30,463 bases of DNA from Seminavis robusta (GCA_903772945.1 CAICTM010001372.1:1-30463), one strand, 5' to 3'. Shown: positions 10,131 to 18,330, numbered from the stretch's first letter. Notes: generated by a model not told the origin, from the sequence alone. Numbers and translations: made by a program.

Positions 10131-10534
10131 TGCAATACACGGCTCTTAGCCTTATTCGCGACTCGATCCTAGATAGGGTTTGAGTTCGACTCATGACGTA
10201 GTCTTCGGAAAGTCATGAGACAGGGTTCTCATGACTGCTAGTCATATAGGTTGTCGATGAAACATCGCCTTAGATATTTAGCAGCGTGGAAAATTCCACG
10301 CTACTAGAAAGCTAAACTGAAGTCTTCCACGGTTCGTTTTTGGATCGTGAGATACGTAGACTATACCGAACCTACTCAATATCACACTTTAAGCTCCACG
10401 GGAAGCCAATCTCAATCCATTGAGATGATCTTCTCGTGATTAGTTTTCGTAGCTTTCTAATCTCTCTCATAACTTTCATTCTCTCAAACTCAAAACACTC
10501 GAAAGATCTTTACACTAGCATTTAGCGTAGTGCA
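10131..10534 (+). repeat. Gypsy-1 right LTR (LTR B, 404 bp)
   Basis: It has the same termini as the other LTRs and carries TGACGT at 10194-10199. It is clearly more diverged than A, C and D. The block from about 10310 to 10430 is largely rewritten, with CCACGGGAAG where the others have CCGCGGGAGA or a one-base variant. It abuts the Copia-I RT coding sequence, which reads a few codons into this LTR before a stop. Confidence 0.9.
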
Positions 10535-12429
10535 CAGTCGTGCCTATCTGGTTCCTTGACTCTAGTCGTGAGGAACGATATTGCCGTACCTGTGTCTGGT
10601 CGGGCTCTCTTTGTAGCGAATAACACTTTAGCCACCAGGCTGTGAAAGATGTCTGCCTTGCTCGTTGGGAGCTTCTTGCAGGATTCGTCTACTGTGAATA
10701 GGTCTTTCGGGGCTGCACTATTTCTAGTTTTCGTGCCCCCTTCCTCTGGCGATGCCATCGATACGTTGCATTGACCCTTCGTCGTGAAGTCTATGGTCAC
10801 GCCAAGATACGTGTGGACCTTTCCTCGGCTCACCGTCATCTCTCCAGTGCCGTCCTCGAATATGCTTTCGTATTCATCACGAAGCACTTGGATCAGCTGG
10901 TCGTTAACCTTCGAGTCCTTGTGGCTAAGCTTACAGTCGTCTACATGCCAGCAGACTGTTTGTTGCTTGCCGTGCACCATTCTGTTGGCTACACATGGGT
11001 CGTAAGGATTAATCTTAAATCCGTTCCGGACCATCGTCTTCCGGAACTTACGGTAGTATAGTAGGCTAGCTACCATGGTGCCGTAGATGGCATTCAAGCA
11101 TTGCAGTAGCAACTGCTTGTTGCCTTTCTTATCCGTTGTTACGAACGGTTTGTAGACATCTGGGGCTATTTCACACAGCATGTCTACTAGTACTCCTCTT
11201 ACTCTAATGATTACCATATCTTTTTCATCCTCGACTCGTGTCTGGATGAAGGCGTTCGGGATGTCAATTACTGCCACATCCCTTTCCTCTTCAGCGTCGA
11301 TTATGCAGGAGAGTAGCACTGCTTCTGTCGACACTGTTGGCGAGCTTGCGTCTTCCTTGGAGATGAAGTCACGCTGTTTGTTGCCTCCTGCAACCGCTCG
11401 GCCTTTGATCTTCCCGTTCCTTTTCAACTTTAGGAACAGGTGTGACTCTAGGATACTCTTGCGTTCCATATCGCTGAGTTCTTCCATTTTCTTCGGACGG
11501 AAGGTATCCCTGAGATGTAACTGTTTCATCTCGGCAAAGGCTGCATCGTGCGCTTTGTCCTTCCACTCCTTGAGTCCAGCCTTCAATGACAATTGTGTCA
11601 TGATGGCTGCTACCACATCAGGTTCTTCTTCTACCTGTGTGTAGAACATGTGTGCATCTGGGTGCAAGACACGTTCAGTTGTATGGACGTTTGGCGTCTC
11701 ATACTTCTTTCCATCAAAGCTGGGAATATACGATTCCTTTGCTTGTGTCCTCACTCTACTAGACCTGCGCACTCCTGGCGTCTGCTCAGGTGCCGCTTGG
11801 GTTTCAACACCCACTCCTGGGATCTGTTCCAGGGGCTGTTGGTCCGTAGTAGGTTCCGGTTCCTCTACCGTTTCGACGATAGGTTGTGTAACCGGTTCCG
11901 TTTCGATTTTCGGTTCAACGCCGATTTCATTCGGTTCGTTGACTATCGATTCGGCGTCGTCGTCGTCGTTGACGTTGTCCTGGGGATCGTCGGGATCATC
12001 TTCCATTTCGTCAATGGTTTCAGCATCCGCGTCCAGGTCCTCATCGGTTTGGATCATTGGTAGTGGGGGTGCGTCATTGCTTTCTTCCCCTTCCACTCCT
12101 GTGATCTCGACATCACCAATGGGTCTATTTTTTCGATCAGTAAAAACGAGTAGTTTAGGCTGATCTTTTCCTAATAGATTGACTCTAGCTATCACTGTGT
12201 CGGGCATTGGGATCTTGTCCCATGAATGCCGAGTAATTTTCTTGCCGGAGCGGAGGCTCATAAATTTGTAGCCTCCTTGCTTATTTCCGCTCGTTCCCAT
12301 ACAGATGGCCGCCTTTGTGCGTCCTACCATGCTGTTACGGGGCGAGTCTTCTTCATGCACCTGGCAGTAGTCTCCGAACTGCAGGCTCAGGTGCTTTTTA
12401 TAGTCCAGGGACTCTCCCATCATTATCAT
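10522..12429 (-). CDS. Copia-I pol: integrase C-terminal region and reverse transcriptase (635 aa, truncated)
   Basis: Residues 1-110 are the end of the integrase region, and 110-230 are an acidic, Pro-rich linker. RT (RVT_2 type) begins near residue 285. The first catalytic Asp lies in VAVIDIPNAFIQT (about 385-397), the conserved block in QCLNAIYGTMVASLLYYRKF (about 443), and the metal-binding pair in CWHVDDCKL (about 493-501), an HVDD version of YVDD. The enzyme would copy element RNA in particles. RT runs to about residue 631; the last four residues are encoded by the Gypsy-1 LTR and no RNase H follows. The ATG at 12429 is only the first Met after a frameshift, not a true start: the upstream integrase frame ends a few bases away and joins this one if one C is added to a C run. 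Confidence 0.9.
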   Translation of the reverse strand: MIMMGESLDYKKHLSLQFGDYCQVHEEDSPRNSMVGRTKAAICMGTSGNKQGGYKFMSLRSGKKITRHSWDKIPMPDTVIARVNLLGKDQPKLLVFTDRKNRPIGDVEITGVEGEESNDAPPLPMIQTDEDLDADAETIDEMEDDPDDPQDNVNDDDDAESIVNEPNEIGVEPKIETEPVTQPIVETVEEPEPTTDQQPLEQIPGVGVETQAAPEQTPGVRRSSRVRTQAKESYIPSFDGKKYETPNVHTTERVLHPDAHMFYTQVEEEPDVVAAIMTQLSLKAGLKEWKDKAHDAAFAEMKQLHLRDTFRPKKMEELSDMERKSILESHLFLKLKRNGKIKGRAVAGGNKQRDFISKEDASSPTVSTEAVLLSCIIDAEEERDVAVIDIPNAFIQTRVEDEKDMVIIRVRGVLVDMLCEIAPDVYKPFVTTDKKGNKQLLLQCLNAIYGTMVASLLYYRKFRKTMVRNGFKINPYDPCVANRMVHGKQQTVCWHVDDCKLSHKDSKVNDQLIQVLRDEYESIFEDGTGEMTVSRGKVHTYLGVTIDFTTKGQCNVSMASPEEGGTKTRNSAAPKDLFTVDESCKKLPTSKADIFHSLVAKVLFATKRARPDTGTAISFLTTRVKEPDRHDCALR

Positions 12430-13010
12430 ACGGGGCTCATTGTCTCGCTGACCCCCGCCTTACTTGGGAAGTACGTCAACTGTTTGACGACTTGTAACAC
12501 CAAGTTGACGGTTAATATTTTTGGCATGCGTGTAAACGGTAGGCTATGCCGGACAGCTCGTGTCCTTTCCTTGACTACCCGGATTCTACGTTCGATCTCG
12601 GGTACGTGCTCGTTAGCACTGGCAACGTTCACTACCGGTCCACCCGGCATTGCCATGATTGTGTTGGACAGAGGCTCAAACTCATTGTCCACATGAATGG
12701 TCGTGATTCTAAAACCACGAGCCTTGTAGAATCGATGGACCTCCTGAACTGCTTCTAGGATGGTCTCTAGCTTCCTGTTGGGCAGGTGTCTAGATGTTGT
12801 AAAATCGAGGTGTAGCCTTTAAAATAAAATCTCGTTATTTTTTTTTGTAAAATCGATTTTACGGCTTAGCGTTAACAGGAACGGAATTCCTGCCACAAAG
12901 AAAATGTCCATCGTTAGGAACACATCCTTGTGTAATTGCAAAAAGTCTCTCAGCACTTTCATTGCATTGCCTGCCACTGCGTTCGGTTTCGTACGAGTGG
13001 TCTTGCCTTT
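12426..13010 (-). pseudogene. Copia-I integrase core, interrupted
   Basis: Three parts of the DDE core can be read. The first Asp is in FLTMDIFFVAG (about 12878-12910), the second in HVDNEFEPL (about 12670-12695), and the Glu in ANEHVPEIERRIRVVKER (about 12590-12640). The upstream part opens with KGKTTRTKPNAVAGNAM, typical of CoDi-like integrases. Between first and second Asp a 48-bp insertion adds an in-frame TAA but keeps phase. The frame ends at 12426 through the C-run frameshift. Integrase would insert the cDNA into the genome; this copy is disrupted, though each lesion is small. Confidence 0.85.
12797..12856. repeat. 48-bp insertion flanked by a 12-bp direct repeat, inside integrase
   Basis: TTGTAAAATCGA occurs at 12797-12808 and again at 12845-12856, 48 bases apart. 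Deleting one repeat and the interval gives a continuous integrase frame (SRKIDFT joined to TSRHLP). The inserted stretch is A/T-rich and carries one in-frame TAA on the minus strand. Confidence 0.75.
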
Positions 13011-13017
13011 CAGCGCA

Positions 13018-15201
13018 TCAATATCCTTGTCCCATTTCGACGGTCACAGGGCAATTTGCGATTTGATTGCTCATAATCGCCCATCGGAAATCTTTAATCG
13101 ATGGATAGACGAGTTGCTTATATAGCAGCTTCGCCCTTGATGCGGCTTTAACTTGTCGTTTGCTGAAGCCTTCCTTATTTTCGGCGACAGTATTCACAAG
13201 TGCCTTCCCATTTTTCCTAGGGTCATGAACGTGTAATCCTTCACTGTTCATTTCGTATACTACGTCCGGTAGGCCTGGTCTAATGACTGTGTAGGTTCCT
13301 TTCGGACAGTCATAGACGATGTTGCAATTCTTGCGGACATTCTTAACAGATAAGATGTTCGTGATTCCTCTTTCATCGAACCATACTCTCTGTTTGTGGC
13401 CAGCTAACTTGGCTGTGTGCTGGACCTTCAGCTTGCCTCCGGTACTCTTCACTGTAATTGGACGATCGGCTTTCCTGATGTCGGTAACCATGTCTTTATT
13501 ACAGAATAGATCCAACGTGGACTGGTTGTCCAGTAGCTGGATCTCTCTCATATCTATGTCGTCCAATCCTTTTGTGTGGGCGACTATGCCTTGCTTAGTC
13601 GGTTTCTTCGTTCCGTCCGTCTTCGTTCCGTCCGCGAACAGCGGTACGTCGAACGTAACGAAACCTTTTTCGACTTTCTCGTCATCTGACTGCGTGATGT
13701 CAGAGTCGGCATCATCCTCTCTCAGGGTTGTCAATGCTGTCGTCATTTTATCTTGCAGTTTGCTGATAGTAGCTAGGGTTCTCCTTTGAACGCTACTAGA
13801 GCTTTTCTTGCTCGACGTGCTTGACTTGCTACGCTTGCTCGACCTCGACTTGTCATCGTCGTCTTTGTCTTTATCTTTGTCTTTGTTTTTGTCAGGACAG
13901 TGCGTGGCTGGATGTCCTTTCTCGTGGCAGGTAAAGCATTCTTTGTCTTTCCAGAACTCTTTGTCATAGCTCGCGTTTCCGCGGCCTTTTCCTCTGCCAC
14001 AACGCCGTCCTCTCCCGCCTTGTGCTGTCTGAGCAAAGGAGCTTCCATGGGAAGTGGACTGTCGTGGAGTGTTACTCTTGGTGTGTTTGTCCAAAAGGTG
14101 TAATACCTCATGTAACGTGTGGGGATAGTTATCAGTGCCTTTGGCAAAGTCGTCCCTCAGGTTCTGTTTAAGCTTGGTATTTTCGGCTGAACTATTTGTT
14201 AAGAAGATGTAACTATAGTACCGTTCCTCAGCGTATGCCGAGACTTTCTTCTGGTCATCGGCTCCAAGGTCAGCGTATTCGGTGCCTGGGTGGAGTAGGT
14301 TGGCCGTATGCAGCAGCGCTGCGTCGTGTAGCTTGGAAATACCCACGGATTTTGCAATGTCCTTCTTCGTGGTAAATTGCTCGTGGTATTCGGAAGCGGT
14401 GAGGCTCCCTTGGTGGAAATTCAACAGTTGTTTTTCCAGTTGGAATAATGTGTAGTACACAAAATTATCATCGGTCTGGGCCATGATCATCTTATGGATC
14501 AGTTTTCGTAGCTCCAGTGGGTCGCATCTTAACAGGACGTCATCGTAGTCCGTGTTCTGCTTCATCTTGTCCTTTAATAGTCGTGTGCACTGCCCTAGGA
14601 TCAAGTTGAAAGCTTTGCCTCTATTTTCTTGTAGTTTTGCCAACCTCGTAAGGTGGGTCTTCATCAGCCCTCCATACTCTGCTTTCTCGAGTCCCCCGAG
14701 TTCCTCGTCCGGTGGATCTTCTATGGCTGCAGTGAGGTTGGCTATTTCATTTTCGAGTTTTGCTTTCTCTATCGTTAGTGCTCGTAAGCTACCTAGAGTT
14801 GGGTCATCAGTGACCTCGGCTATCTCGTCTTCCAGTAGCTCTAGGCTTTCCTCGGTCGCCGTTAGGAGACGATTATTGTTCGCTGCACGTCGTACCTTCG
14901 CCGTTTCAAGTCTGTTCCGGGTCTCCTCTGAGTACACCGGTGCTACCAACACTGTCTGTTTCAGGTTGCGTAGCTCATTGCTCATGTCGTCACCCATCGT
15001 TTGTCCAACGTGGATGACGATCTTCTCCCATGTGCGTATCATCTGGTCTGCCGTTCCAGAATTAGTTGTACCGAAGTTAAACACATGTTGGTCGAGGGCT
15101 TTGCATGAACCTTTCTGCTGGTTCGACGATGGACTGGTTCTTCCATGCCCTCGTGCTTTGCCGCCTCCTCGGCCATCTCTTCCTTTACCTCTACCGCTCA
15201 T
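13018..15201 (-). CDS. Copia-I Gag-protease polyprotein with start of integrase (727 aa)
   Basis: It starts at ATG 15201 with a basic Gly/Arg-rich segment (residues 1-25). The Gag body includes coiled-coil-like charged stretches (about 85-165). At 422-435 is a CCHC zinc knuckle (C-x2-C-x4-H-x4-C), followed by a Lys/Asp repeat and a Ser/Lys tract (438-475). The protease active site is LLDNQSTLDLF (about 556-566), the DNQST form typical of this copia group rather than D-T-G. The GAG-pre-integrase region lies at about 655-715. The frame then ends (VTVEMGQGY) where the related Copia-III has about nine more residues before the KGxTTR block, so a short deletion has shifted the frame. It would give capsid protein and the processing enzyme. 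Apart from this lesion it is intact. Confidence 0.93.
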   Translation of the reverse strand: MSGRGKGRDGRGGGKARGHGRTSPSSNQQKGSCKALDQHVFNFGTTNSGTADQMIRTWEKIVIHVGQTMGDDMSNELRNLKQTVLVAPVYSEETRNRLETAKVRRAANNNRLLTATEESLELLEDEIAEVTDDPTLGSLRALTIEKAKLENEIANLTAAIEDPPDEELGGLEKAEYGGLMKTHLTRLAKLQENRGKAFNLILGQCTRLLKDKMKQNTDYDDVLLRCDPLELRKLIHKMIMAQTDDNFVYYTLFQLEKQLLNFHQGSLTASEYHEQFTTKKDIAKSVGISKLHDAALLHTANLLHPGTEYADLGADDQKKVSAYAEERYYSYIFLTNSSAENTKLKQNLRDDFAKGTDNYPHTLHEVLHLLDKHTKSNTPRQSTSHGSSFAQTAQGGRGRRCGRGKGRGNASYDKEFWKDKECFTCHEKGHPATHCPDKNKDKDKDKDDDDKSRSSKRSKSSTSSKKSSSSVQRRTLATISKLQDKMTTALTTLREDDADSDITQSDDEKVEKGFVTFDVPLFADGTKTDGTKKPTKQGIVAHTKGLDDIDMREIQLLDNQSTLDLFCNKDMVTDIRKADRPITVKSTGGKLKVQHTAKLAGHKQRVWFDERGITNILSVKNVRKNCNIVYDCPKGTYTVIRPGLPDVVYEMNSEGLHVHDPRKNGKALVNTVAENKEGFSKRQVKAASRAKLLYKQLVYPSIKDFRWAIMSNQIANCPVTVEMGQGY

Positions 15202-15525
15202 TGTCTATGCTACGGTAGGTGGACTATTTCAATTCTTTCTTTTTTATTTGGCTAGCTCTTTATTTTAAGTTCTCGTCCGACTACTTATTCGTCTTATGGC
15301 TATGGGGCGATAAACTTCAAATTATACTCCTGGCTAGGGAGTGTTAAAACTATTGCTAAGGATCTTGCAAGGTCTGGCGCTATTGCTTCACACTTCGTGT
15401 GGTATGCTGCCGTTCCGAACCCCTTTTCTTGCTGGTTGTTTCCTTGGTTGGGTACCCGTCCTTGGTCCCTGCGCTGGCACTATGGCTTTCGCGCTTGTTG
15501 TTGGCTCTGACAGTTCCGGCTGGAT

Positions 15526-15985
15526 GCTGTCGGCTCTCCTATCGACAATCCTTGTGGATTCTGCCGATGAAACTCTTGCTGCGTCGTTGACTGCAGTCTC
15601 CTCTTCGGCACGACCGTCGCGTCGCTGCCGATCTCGTTCTTCGGATCCGTCCTCGGATCCTTCACTCGTTGCTGTCGTTCGTTCGACAGGCTTCTCTTGT
15701 TGCTGTCGTTCCTTGACAGTCTCCTCGCTGTTGCTGTCGATGCTTCGACAGTCTTGGTCTTGTGCACGACGATCCTCACTGCTGTCGGCTCTCGGCAATC
15801 CTTGTGGATTTTGCCGATGAAACTCTTGCTGCGTCGTCGACTGCAGTCTCCTCTTCGGCACGACGGTCTCGTCGTCCGATCTTGTTCTTCGAATCCGTCC
15901 TCGGATCCTTCACTCGTGTGCCTTCAGTTCCACCGAAGGGCTTCTGCTGTTGCTGTCTTCTTCGACAGGCTTGGTCTCTATCGGT
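15526..15985. repeat. 255-bp imperfect tandem duplication with CTGTCG/CGACAG hairpins
   Basis: GCTGTCGGCTCTC starts at 15526 and again at 15781. The following 140 or so bases match closely, including CCTTGTGGATT, GCCGATGAAACTC and CGGATCCTTCACTCG. The second copy is shorter at its right end. Within copy 1, three small hairpins of the form CTGTCG-N-CGACAG (or near matches) occur in a row near 15682-15692, 15702-15718 and 15735-15752; copy 2 keeps one near 15953-15969. Confidence 0.8.
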
Positions 15986-16177
15986 CGTCTTCCTTGCAAC
16001 GGTAGCGTCGTCCTCGACGGTCTTCTACTCGTCGCGTCGTCGCGATCGGCGTTCGGCTTCGGCTTCGACGTCGGCCGATACTCGCTCCTCTTGCGTTCTT
16101 CTCTTCGCGTCGCGATCTTCTTCCTGCTACCGTTGACTCGATAGGCTCCTCTTCTCTTCGATATCGATAGTAGACCG

Positions 16178-16252
16178 CTTTTTCAGTAGTATGTTAGTTG
16201 CTCTAAGCTCTCTTAGTTGTTACTGTTGTCTATTGAGATACTACTGAAAAAG
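16178..16252. repeat. 75-bp inverted repeat with perfect 15-bp arms
   Basis: CTTTTTCAGTAGTAT at 16178-16192 is the exact reverse complement of 16238-16252. The 45-base loop holds a smaller hairpin, CTAAG-CTCT-CTTAG. It lies about 90 bases inside the inferred start of the Copia-I LTR and could be a structured RNA or regulatory element, or a tiny inserted foldback sequence. Confidence 0.85.
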
Positions 16253-16260
16253 TGGGTGGG

Positions 16261-16307
16261 CTCTGTATTTCATGGTATTTCTACTGGCATGAAATTCTAG
16301 TACAGAG
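16261..16307. repeat. Second inverted repeat in the Copia-I LTR
   Basis: CTCTGTA-TTTCATG (16261-16274) pairs with CATGAAA (16288-16294) and TACAGAG (16301-16307). This gives 14 paired bases with a six-base bulge and a 13-base loop. It lies nine bases from the first inverted repeat. Confidence 0.75.
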
Positions 16308-16342
16308 GTACAGGTTCAATCCCTAATCGCGAATCCCCAACA

Positions 16343-17621
16343 CTCTCCACTTGGTATCTCCATTGCGCGCATCTAGTTCCATGGCTTGATCATGGTTGCG
16401 CGGAACTTGGAATCCGTACATGAACACGGGCTTGGTCCTGAAGGAGTGAAGTTTTGCTTGGTTAGCCGCTGGTACGAGTCGCTTTTGAGTCTTTGCGATC
16501 TTCTTGAGTCCTGGTAGTTTCCATCCAACTGTGTCTAGCAGACCGTGTTCTTCAGCATAGATGGCGACCGTGACTGGATCAGACTCATGTACTCCCATCT
16601 TGTCTTTGGTGGTGAGAGGCTCCCAAGTTATCTCCCCAGTTTCCCATTCAACTTGGACGTTGTACCGTGAACCCTTGTATCGTCCCTTGTCAGATGATCT
16701 GATGGGACCTTGATGATCCAAGATCTCGTGGAACTTCCATGTGCCATCCCAAGTTTGGTCTTGTTCAATGTAGTCCACGATATCGTTGTAGGCTACGATC
16801 TCCTCGTACTCATCGTTGACTCTGCATTTGAACTTGATCATGTCGGGATGTTGTTGAACCTTCTCCTTGTGGTATTTGACTCTTTCAAGGATCTTGGCTC
16901 TTACTCGGGTTCCATCTTCTGCGGGTGGCATGAGAAAGGTTCTTTCTATCATCTGTTCAGAAGGTAGTCCTGATTCGGTGGGATTGTCAGTCTTCATATG
17001 CCGCTTGTTGAAGATGAATGGTTCCTCCGCACTAGATGATCCTTTCTCGGGCTCGTCCTTCTGATGGTTCGCAATGTTGTCATCATCGTCATTGACCGTT
17101 TCTACCTGGGGCATCTCCCTGAGAGGTGGTTCGTCCATTGGAGTAGGCTCTTCTGGAATGGTCTCCCCTATCTCCCCTTCTTCGTCATCGTCTGGAAGGT
17201 CAAAAGGGCTCTGGTTCATGTCGATAGTGGGCAGTCTAGCATCATCGCCTTCTTCGTCTCTTTTAGACCTGACGTATATGCGTTCTGGAACTGCTCCTGA
17301 TTCGACATCAAGTTTAAGGTTGTTGATCCCTTCCTTTGCGAGTCTGACTCTGGACCGACATATGATCTGTTTGGTATCATCGGTGAGGATCTTGAAGGTG
17401 AGTTGATGTCCAACGTTCCAGGCAAACCCAACGAAGCGTCCACGAATCTCTGAAGACTTGTTGTGTCCGGGTTGGGCATTGTACCCTTGGTCTTTGTATC
17501 GTGGAACATAAACAACATCCCAGAATAGGAATACGAGCAGAATGCTGATGTCCACGGTTTGTCCAGTGAGAACTTCAAGTGGTGGTCTCCATCCAGTCGA
17601 TTTCTCTGCTGTATGGTTCAT
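16343..17621 (-). CDS. Copia-II pol: integrase C-terminus with chromodomain-like segment, up to the RT start
   Basis: Residues 1-95 continue the integrase (MNHTAEKSTGWRPPLEVLTG and the following beta-rich part). Residues 110-225 are an acidic linker. At about 296-362 the order FHEILDH, YNVQVEWETGEITWEPL, DPVTVAIYAEEHGLL resembles a chromodomain: an ILDH-type first strand, a VxW core, a TWEP motif and a C-terminal helix. Then comes VFMYGFQVPRNHDQAMELD, the conserved lead-in to copia RT. The frame is cut after NGDTKWR, where Copia-I inserted; it reads seven more codons into the Copia-I LTR to a stop at 16323. ATG 17621 is not a natural start: the integrase core frame ends nine bases upstream through a small deletion. 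Confidence 0.88.
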
Positions 17622-17629
17622 AACATCAC

Positions 17630-18330
17630 CTATAGTAGCCAGGCTTCGGGATCAACGTTTCGCCAGTTCATGAACCAGTTATGGTTGCGTTTAAGATGCT
17701 TCCATCTGTGTTCTGCGAAGTTTTGATGCTGGTAGTGGGGTTCAGATTGCCAATCGTCAATGCATAGCGCACGAAGTATCTCTTTTACTCGCGCGGAAGT
17801 CTGTGCTGAGTGTCCATCCGAGATGAGCTTGTCCATTGCTCCCCTTGTTCGTATGACATCCTCAAGGGTGTTGACAAAATCCGCAGTGGAAGACATACCG
17901 AATACATCGATGACAAGCGATTTACGCCCAATGAAGATTTGTGCCATCATTTGACCTCCGGTGCAAATGGCGGGTGTGTCCGCAAAGATAGTATCCGTAG
18001 CAACTGGTTCATTGCGTCGCCATACATTATGAGCCGGGAAAGGTGATTTAATGGTTTGCTTGATGTGATGTCCAGCTTGGATATTGGACGCATGTTGGGT
18101 AGTCCGCTCAAATGTACGGCGAATCTTTTCAACGGGAACGTGGAGAAAGAATGGGCTGTACTTTCGGTAGTCTGGTGGTTTAGGAGTGGACTCGGTGGCT
18201 GGGATAATGATGTGGTCTTTGGATGGGACGGTATCAGTATCAAAGGCAGAATAGACGGATTCTGCAAGGATGCACGGTTGGTTGAGGTTGGAGACAATCT
18301 TGTAGGCTTCGAGAAAGGTAGCATGGTTGA
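17630..18330 (-). pseudogene. Copia-II integrase core
   Basis: The frame opens at the Gypsy-2 border with HATFLEAYKIV and stays open to a TAG at 17630. It contains PDYRKYSPFF and IRRTFERTTQHAS, the RFPAHNVWRRNEPVATDTIF-like block near 18010-18070, and then the DDE core. First Asp is in FIGRKSLVIDVFGM (about 17890-17930), second in MDKLISDGHSAQTS (about 17800-17840), and Glu in HQHQNFAEHRWKHLKRN-like sequence (about 17690-17730). All three acids are present, so the core itself looks sound. It is disabled by Gypsy-2 upstream and by a few missing bases after VDPEAWLL, which shift the frame into the next segment. Confidence 0.88.
18327..18330. repeat. Target-site duplication of Gypsy-2, left copy (TTGA)
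   Basis: TTGA directly abuts LTR C here and LTR D at 22625-22628. Joining the Copia-II flanks through one copy gives codons ATC AAC CAT GCT in the frame used on both sides, so this is the insertion scar. Confidence 0.9.

Larger units (their letters stand above)
6379..10534 (+). mobile_element. Gypsy-1: degenerate Ty3/gypsy LTR retrotransposon
   Basis: Two LTR-like ends (6379-6793 and 10131-10534) flank Gag and Pol remnants in plus orientation. Pol order is protease, RT, integrase, which defines Ty3/gypsy. Both LTRs start TGCA and end TGCA. Flanking tetramers are CAGA (6375-6378) and CAGT (10535-10538), matching at three of four positions, so a target-site duplication is doubtful. The right flank lies inside the Copia-I pol gene; the left flank does not look like copia. 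At about 4.2 kb the element is short, because RNase H and the front of integrase are missing. Small indels relative to Gypsy-2 are dense in Gag. The element cannot make its own full set of proteins. Confidence 0.88.
10535..16342 (-). mobile_element. Copia-I: Ty1/copia (CoDi-like) retrotransposon, 3' end missing
   Basis: On the minus strand the order is LTR/leader, Gag, protease, integrase, RT, which defines Ty1/copia. The coding region is nearly intact. Visible lesions are a small deletion at 13018-13035, a 48-bp insertion with an in-frame stop near 12797-12856, and a one-base frameshift in a C run near 12433. RNase H and the 3' LTR are absent: pol stops where the Gypsy-1 LTR begins. The 5' border at 16342 is where the Copia-II pol frame is interrupted and a TGTTGG-type LTR start appears. 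Confidence 0.85.
15202..16342 (-). repeat. Copia-I 5' LTR and leader (LTR/leader boundary not resolved)
   Basis: The right border is inferred from the break in the Copia-II frame: minus-strand coding reads AAG TGG AGA G and is then followed by TGTTGGGGATT, a copia-like LTR start (T at 16342). The end of the LTR is uncertain because the 3' LTR is missing; a CA at 15342-15343 is one candidate. No primer-binding site is clear. The region contains no convincing gene: open frames near 15340-16140 come from the C/G/T-rich repeat. It carries two inverted repeats near its start and a 255-bp tandem duplication. Confidence 0.6.

Noticed and set aside
14552..15268. A 238-aa plus-strand frame with hydrophobic, Ser-rich composition resembling a membrane protein.
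   Set aside because: It is the antisense shadow of the Copia-I Gag frame at 13018-15201.
15341..16144. Several overlapping Ser/Arg/Leu-rich open frames (for example 15341-15820 plus and 15388-15861 minus).
   Set aside because: They overlap on both strands across a tandem repeat, have repeat-driven composition and no domain; they are by-products of stop-poor sequence.
16312..16323. GGTTCAATCCC, a perfect tRNA B-box/T-loop look-alike on the plus strand.
   Set aside because: No matching acceptor stem, anticodon arm or A box at the right distance, and it lies inside the inferred copia LTR.
10535..18330. Possible inversion of the segment between the two opposite Gypsy elements.
   Set aside because: Gypsy-2 has a perfect target duplication and the Copia-II frame is restored across it, so its flanks are original.
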